Assembly: GCA_030704615.1 (NCBI GenBank)
Contig: CM060731.1
Span: 9,548,001-9,612,000, forward strand
From: Takakia lepidozioides
Lineage: Eukaryota; Streptophyta; Takakiopsida; Takakiales; Takakiaceae
Length of the DNA: 64,000 nt
Direction: 5' to 3'
Under the pieces are notes generated by a model. That model was not told the origin of the DNA, did not search any database, and saw only the letters and a program-made list of their open reading frames with translations. The translations under genes were made by a program, and so were the position numbers. Below are positions 58,701-64,000 of this stretch, one piece after another. Every line of letters begins with the position of its first letter. The stretch's first letter is position 1.

Positions 58701-60634
58701 ATTGTCAATCTATACAAGATGGGTGACAGAGAAGAACCGGGGAACTACCGTGGCATCACGCTCCTCAATGCTGTTGGCAAGACATTCTGCAGAGTTATAA
58801 GTACTCGTCTCGAGGTTGATCTGGAGTCTAGAGGTTGTTTCCACGAAGGCCAAGCTGGCTTTCGGCAAAACAGGGGCTGTGTGGATCATATCTTCACTCT
58901 AAGCCAGATTATCCAGGGAAGGAAAAAAGAAGGGAAACCCACTTATGTCTTTTTCCTGGATGTCAAAAAGGCTTATGACAGTGTGGAGAGATGGCCTATG
59001 GTTCCGCCTCTGGTCTTGTGGGATCAAGGGAAAGATGTGGAGAGTTGTCCACAACTTGTATGCTCACACCAAAAGCTGTGTCATTGTTAACGGACAGAAG
59101 TCCAACTGGTGGGTGATACCACCATACCAGCCCTTATGTTTGCGGATGACTTCGCAGGCATAGGGGAGACTCCAACCAATCTCCAGGAGTTGATTGATTG
59201 CGCGAAGAGATACTTTGATCTTTGGGGGCTAGAGGCTAATGTCAGCAAATGTGCAGTGGTAGCATTCAACGACAGAGGAGAGGGAGGAAGTGATCTTAAG
59301 TGGCAGTGGGGTAGCCAAGAGATCCCGGTCCTCCCTTCCTACACTTACCTGGGCGTTGAGTTCTCCTCCAATTGTAATTGGGATGCACATATCCGGAAAG
59401 TTGTTCAAACTGGCAAGGGCAAAGCTCTGGGGCTCACTAAATTTTTCCACTGCAGAGGGGTCAACTCTGAGGTTAAGAAAACCATGCTTTGTCGCGTTAT
59501 TAGACCTGCCTTGGAGTACGGATCTGCTATATGGGTTGATAACTCCAACCAGGCTAAGTCTCTAGAATCCATTCAAGTGGGGGTGCTTAAGGAGTGTATG
59601 TCAGCATGCTCCAAAACAGCCAATGTGGCTGTTCGGGGTGAGTTTGGCATTCCGTCCTTAAGCTCCCGACGAGATGAATTCAAGGTCAGATGGTGGGGTC
59701 AGCTGCAACATATGCCCAACACCAGATATCCTAAGTTAATCGACTCTATATCTTGGAAACAGGACCACCCTGTCAAACAGGCTAAGTCCTGGCAGAAGAG
59801 AGTAGAAGAGATCCTCAAGGACCTGGACCTGGATCCGCAAGTCTTGACCCTGCTGGATAAATCTGACTTAGAGGCTGTAGTGTCCTCAGCCATGTCTGTT
59901 GCCATGAGATTGTCTGATGAAAATGAAGTTAGGCAGAAAACTTCCCTGAACTTGTTTCCAGTCTGTGACATGGGGGAGGACATCTTGGATGACCTCAAGG
60001 GTACCCACTCTGGGCACTAGACTGAAATTTAAACTCAGGGCAGGAAGCCTACCTTTGAACAGCAAACAGAAGCAGAGAGGAAAGGGAGAGTGCAATTGCC
60101 CGTTGTGTGGGCAATCTGAAGACAGTATTCATTTTCTGATACACTGTCCGGGGTTCTCTCACCAAAGAGACGCTGTCTTCAAATCTATTAAGGGAATTGT
60201 GCCTGTACCCCTGTTTACCAACTTTGAAAGTCTCGAGGCTGAGCCAAAAGCCCAGGCCCTCCTGAGGCCTAGTTGAGGTAAGTCTTACTATAAACGTCAG
60301 CCCCTGACAGAGGTAGGTTCTGTCCCTTTTGTTCCCGCTCAAACTGGGCGCGGGGTCAATGGCCACAAGGCTACGGCAAACAACGTCTTATGAGTACAAT
60401 CTCTCTGAGTTCCGTCCAAACTGGGCGTGGGGTCTATGGCCGCAAGGACTACAGCAGATGTCTTATGAGTACGTTCTCTTTTTGACACATACATACAGGA
60501 GAAAGATTCAGGACGAAGATGCTTGGAGCTTTCAAAGATGGCGGAAGGATCTCAAAGAAGGGCAGCCAGCTCATCACCCATTGTTACCCCTAGTGTACCC
60601 TTCCCAGGAAAGTTCCCAATCAAGGAGAAGATAA
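52746..60634 (+). CDS. Phytanoyl-CoA dioxygenase (PhyH) family protein, 6 exons
   Basis: Six exons join in frame to 358 codons: 52746-53186, 53383-53478, 54057-54222, 54626-54737, 55469-55594, 60499-60634. The family comprises non-haem iron, 2-oxoglutarate-dependent oxygenases that hydroxylate lipids and small metabolites. Iron ligands are visible as H-x-D in NWHSDLNMVPLD and the distal His in TVHHGWTLHWAPEQP; the Arg in PPRVAWTVSYFADG fits the 2-oxoglutarate carboxylate site. Before them come FNLHQRSQVLRRWASHPRL and RLYQDCLFLKFPGF, as in other PhyH proteins. The last exon (DEDAWSFQRW...HHPLLPLVYP) ends in a charged tail. Exon 1 contains two copies of a 27-residue unit (about residues 57-83 and 84-110: FERQG...VRGQLE / FERQG...VRGLFD). 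Intron 5 is 4.9 kb and filled with LINE copies. Substrate unknown. Confidence 0.92.
55724..57800 (+). mobile_element. LINE copy C1 in dioxygenase intron 5
   Basis: 5'-truncated LINE RT region starting directly after a (CT)n run at 55697-55721. RT landmarks: AGGPDGIVNELIKHGGDP, NLYKKGDREEPGNYRGITLL, HEGKAGFRRNRGCLDHIFTL, FFLDVKMAYD. The stretch containing the RT active site is deleted, since the text jumps to MDDFAGIGENP. Then come the thumb/connection region, VEEILKDL-like text, the zinc-binding CPLCGQPEDTI end, and the family tail at 57730-57790. Same strand as the host gene. Confidence 0.88.
57800..60405 (+). mobile_element. LINE copy C2 in dioxygenase intron 5
   Basis: Longer copy of the same family. 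Frame 57960-59090 reads INQLVRSQKKLYWDKLYSEI, AGGPDGIVNELIKHGGDP, RGITLLNAVGKTFCR and FFLDVKKAYDSVERW. Frame 59109-60020 begins with ALMFADDFAG (RT active site FADD) and continues to the C-terminus; 60060-60150 gives CNCPLCGQSEDSIHFLIHC, the zinc-binding end. About 100-200 bases between VNG and the FADD box, including the usual RQGCPLS segment, are missing. A short tail copy at 57840-57930 precedes it and the tail at 60330-60405 ends it. Another tail-only remnant follows at 60410-60480, just before the last exon of the host gene. Confidence 0.88.
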
Positions 60635-61227
60635 CGATCCATTTTGTGACAGACTCCCTCTCCCAGGAGAATTCTAAATGATAGACGTGCATGTTATACT
60701 GCCAATATCAAAATGTTAGTACCATGAAAGTGTACGGTAGCTGAGTCTACAGACTTTGGTCTTTATAACTGAACTGGAAGTACTTACTGTGTTCCAACCA
60801 GATTTAAATGCTGATAAATCATGTTGGAAGTCGTACATTTGGCAATATATTTTGTCAGTCAGGGGAGTGGATTATGTCCACAAGCTGTGATTTTCTGTCC
60901 AAGCTTGCCAGTAAGCACTCTCATAGTTTGCAGTACATAATGAATGCCTTTCGGTTCGTCCACCACATGTCTGGAGAGAAAGAGCAGATCCCACATGTTT
61001 GGTTGCATAGGGGCAAGCAAGTCAAATGTGGTGATATTAAAGGTTGTAGGTGACTCTTGGATAGTTTCCTGTCAGGTTCAACAAGATATTTCCCAATGGA
61101 GTATCCAAGAGCTTCAGCTGCACGGTGCTCAATCAGTCCTGCCCATTGGCAAAACCTGGTTTGGCTGTTTTCAACTTTCGTTTCATGGAGTTGTGATCCA
61201 GACTCGTGTCTCTTTGGTCGGAAAGGG

Positions 61228-63046
61228 TTATGCCCAAGGTTGAGGCCTTGAGCGTAGGTGGATGGTGTCAGCCCCATGGAAATTGCCAACTTGGGTTTTC
61301 CCCCCAATTCGATGGTTACCCAAGAGTTGCAGCTTGACCATCTTTTGAACTTCAGAAGGAGAATGCAACCTCTGCACCTTGCTGTGCTCAATTTGACTCG
61401 CAAGTGTGGGATGGTTGTTGAAGGGTACATGATTTTTGTTGTCAAGCTGACCCAGGTTGCAGAGCTGAGTTCGAGTATGGTCTTGCAACTTCCTGGGCTC
61501 CCCTTTCTGACTATGGCTCCACGACCTTCTGAGCTTTGTTTGTGGATTGAGTTCCTCCAGCTTATGAATAGCAGGATGGTTGTGAGAGCTGGAAGGTGCT
61601 TGCTCGCCTGCGTGGTTTGTGATGAGGGAGGTATCCAAAAGGGTTTTCAACTCCGCTTGGTGTGCCCGCTGAGGCCTCTTTAGAGCACCCACAGTATCCA
61701 TCTCAAGCTTTGAGTTGATGCTTTTCACTTTGGTGCCAATGAGGGGAATGGTATGCGGAGATGCTCTGCGGTTTGTGCGACATCCATATGGAATCTTGTC
61801 TTTTCTTGAGGTGTTGTCCAGAAGAGCTCTTGTGAGCTGACAGTCTGGGATGGTGCTTTTCAGATTGTGTTCCTTGTTTTTGCGCAGTTCTTCATCGAAG
61901 TAATCACTGAACACCACAAACTGGTTTGCCTGCAAACAGAGTCATGATGCCATCCCACACTGCTTCCAAGCTAAATCTCATACAAGTAGAAACAACAGGG
62001 GTGTATTGGCACTGCAGATGTTGCGTAAAACTAGTTTGATGTCAGTGTATGGACCGTCCTCCCCACCGTCATTGTCTCCATTAGTTAGTACAGTCATCCC
62101 TCACACTGAGATTTAAGATACCATTAAATTTCCAGTTATCTGTGAGTTGGAAGGCAAGAAATTAGAACCTGTTTCACAAACTTGTGTAATTTGTAATGCT
62201 TAGCCAAGAAAGAGAGGAGCTTGTTGGATGGCCTGTCATAGCTGCACACATGATACAACCTTGATTAACACTAGTTGGTTGCCTCGTTCGTTTTCCTGAT
62301 AGTTGCTCAGGCGTGATCCGAAGATGCGCAGTTTACATGACTTCCTAAATCACCTACAGGACAAACTTCTCCCAGGTGTCCTGCTGATTTCTTCCAGTGC
62401 AGTGATCCTCTTTGTAGCACAATAGAAAAGACACTCTCTTGAGTGCGAGTAAACTAGTAAGTGAGAACTTGATGGCAGAAAGGTACCCAAGTTGGCATGC
62501 ACGTTTCTTCTGATGCTTCAGCATGGCTTCAAAAAGCTGGTGCCCAAGCGCCACTCTGCCCATTTGCAAGCACCACACTCGAGTGAGGGCCCTGCATGCT
62601 GTGGAGATAGAGCAATTCCAGATTTAGCGTTTTACAATGTATGCAAATAGTTCTGTACACAGGATAGTCCGAATCGTATCACTTGGCGATTCTTACACAT
62701 GCAACGAAATGCACACACGAACCAGGAACATGGGGATTGATTACCTCCGACATAAGTCGTGCACATAGAAGTCCAGTACACACAAAGGAGAAATCTCCAC
62801 CAGGTGACCGGTTTCTTGCCGGATTAAAAGATGTTTTTGGCCGACTTTCAGAAGTCCCTTTGCGAGAATGAAATCAGGCTTTCTTCTGATTTCACACGTA
62901 GACAGATAAATGGTATGAGGACCAACTAGGATCCGGTCGAAGTTTGTAATTGGAGAGCGCAAGCGCTGTGACAAAGCCGACATCTCTCCCAGTTTGTCTA
63001 TAATGAGTCGTAGCTCCTCCGCCTCTCTCTCGTTCAACGATGCTGC
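61228..63046 (-). CDS. ATAT1: Alpha-tubulin N-acetyltransferase (ATAT/MEC-17 family)
   Basis: Four exons with consistent phases: about 63046-62745, 62555-62487, 62241-62169, 61929-61228. The family acetylates Lys40 of alpha-tubulin inside the microtubule lumen, mainly in axonemes. The conserved fold is complete: LIIDKLGEMSALSQRL, SPITNFDRI, VYIL-like TIYLSTC, GLLKVGQKHL, SPLCVLDFYVHDLCRR, GHQLFEAMLKHQ, YDRPSNKLLSFLAKHYKL, ANQFVVFSDYF. The Cys of PLCVLDFY and the Asp of YDRPS correspond to the catalytic Cys120 and Asp157 of human ATAT1. The acetyl-CoA loop R-x-G-x-G appears as RRVALG, so the first Gly is changed. The last exon gives a long, polar, probably disordered tail of about 220 residues. 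The Met exon was not found: the frame meets a TGA just upstream of 63055, so an acceptor (GGGCAG at about 63047) and an upstream exon are likely. Confidence 0.9.
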
Positions 63047-63049
63047 CCA

Positions 63050-64000
63050 ATCCACCGAATTCCATCAGCATTAACAATCTCACTACAATCTATCTTCGCG
63101 ACCTCAGATTCATTGCAATGAGCTTGTTCCACTACAGCTTTCAGTGGTGTCACTTGATCTATAATGCCCACCAATCACCACCACCTGAATACCTTGACAA
63201 CACTCAACATGGCACTTTCACCACCACACCTTACCGATGCAATTTTCCGGTACGCATGCTTCCGAAAGAACTTCTGCGGTATGAACAAAAGAAAGATAGC
63301 AATGGCCCAAGGGACAGAGGACAGAAACAGAGAGAGGTAATCATGACCTACACAATTGGAGAGTACTCCAAGTCGAGATTTGGTTTGCTTTTTTGCGGGT
63401 TCTGAGGGAGGGATTGGCACAGCACATCTCCATCACGACGCTCTTTCACACATCCCCTGCGTGCAACCTGACAGTCGAAGAAATGTGTTGTCCAGTGAGT
63501 ACTGCACTGAATTCTAGCAATGATCCCTTTTGTACCGAACCTGTTCTCCCTCCTGGGCCATGCCGTACTGTTAAGGGAGGGAGGGCAAACGGTCGCCAAT
63601 GGCAGTGCTGCATTCAAGCTGCTGCAGGCGACCCTTCAGACGACCCTTCAACAGCACGCTTGCATGAACAATCCCAAACTGCTCCGCCTCACACCTGCAC
63701 AGTCGCCTTCCTTTGCACATATAACTAACTGACAGTAACTGCACTTTCAGCCTATCTGACCGTTGGGGAAGGCTCGAAAAGCGTAATCTGAGAGTGGTGG
63801 TGACATCAGCTTTTCGCTCAATATAGGAGGCGCTATTTTAAGACTAAAGAGAACCATCAAAGGATTCAGATCACGAACTAGAAAGGCAAAAGTTATGAAA
63901 GGAGCTTGTCTAGTCGAGGGAGAAAAGCATGGAAAGAGCGTATGAAAGGAGGTCGGGGCCAGATCTCAAACCAAGCACGCACAGTCAAACAAACAATCAG
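63050..64000. promoter_or_regulatory. Upstream region of the tubulin acetyltransferase gene
   Basis: Expected to contain the missing first exon and the promoter of the minus-strand acetyltransferase gene. No frame here shows a recognisable domain. 63470-63730 is GC-richer than its surroundings. No other gene is supported. Confidence 0.3.

Overview
This is nuclear DNA of a streptophyte (green plant lineage). The evidence is spliced genes with GT..AG introns, a plant-specific ureide permease, a chloroplast VIPP1 with its plant-type C-terminal tail, and two genes typical of organisms that build flagella: alpha-tubulin acetyltransferase and RP2/XRP2. Together with the dense, nested, decaying transposons, this points to a lineage with swimming sperm and a large repeat-rich genome. 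A charophyte alga such as a stonewort is my best guess, but that is inference.

Layout. 1-2593: right part of a DNA transposon (copy 1). 2600-4593: repeats. 4594-13130: a rearranged, decayed Ty3/gypsy element with gag, zinc knuckles, protease, a cytosine-5 DNA methyltransferase domain, RT and RNase H on the minus strand, next to an oppositely oriented integrase fragment that ends in a PHD finger. 13130-16130: gene-free repeats with one tRNA-like SINE candidate. 17623-21857: ureide permease gene (+, 7 exons, 436 codons). 23670-38494: an L1-like LINE (-) split by an 8.9-kb DNA transposon (copy 2, 28130-37025), which has 16-bp perfect terminal inverted repeats and an 8-bp target duplication and carries further repeats. 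About 40190-44984: RP2/XRP2-like gene (-). 46299-50419: VIPP1 gene (+). 52746-60634: phytanoyl-CoA dioxygenase-family gene (+, 6 exons, 358 codons), whose last intron holds two copies of a second LINE family. 61228-63046: alpha-tubulin acetyltransferase gene (-).

The standout is the retrotransposon-borne DNA methyltransferase. It lies between protease and reverse transcriptase, in the protease frame at its N-terminal side and, after one frameshift at a T run, in the RT frame at its C-terminal side. This is what a captured domain inside one polyprotein should look like. The related integrase fragment ends in a PHD finger. C5-methyltransferases inside retrotransposons have been described for charophytes and dinoflagellates; the methyltransferase/PHD pairing is the part that may be new.

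The host genes do not form operons. The XRP2 and VIPP1 genes are head to head, and the dioxygenase and tubulin acetyltransferase genes are tail to tail. XRP2 (regulator of the ciliary GTPase ARL3) and the acetyltransferase (axonemal tubulin K40) would both act in the sperm flagellum, VIPP1 in thylakoid membranes, and the permease in membrane transport.
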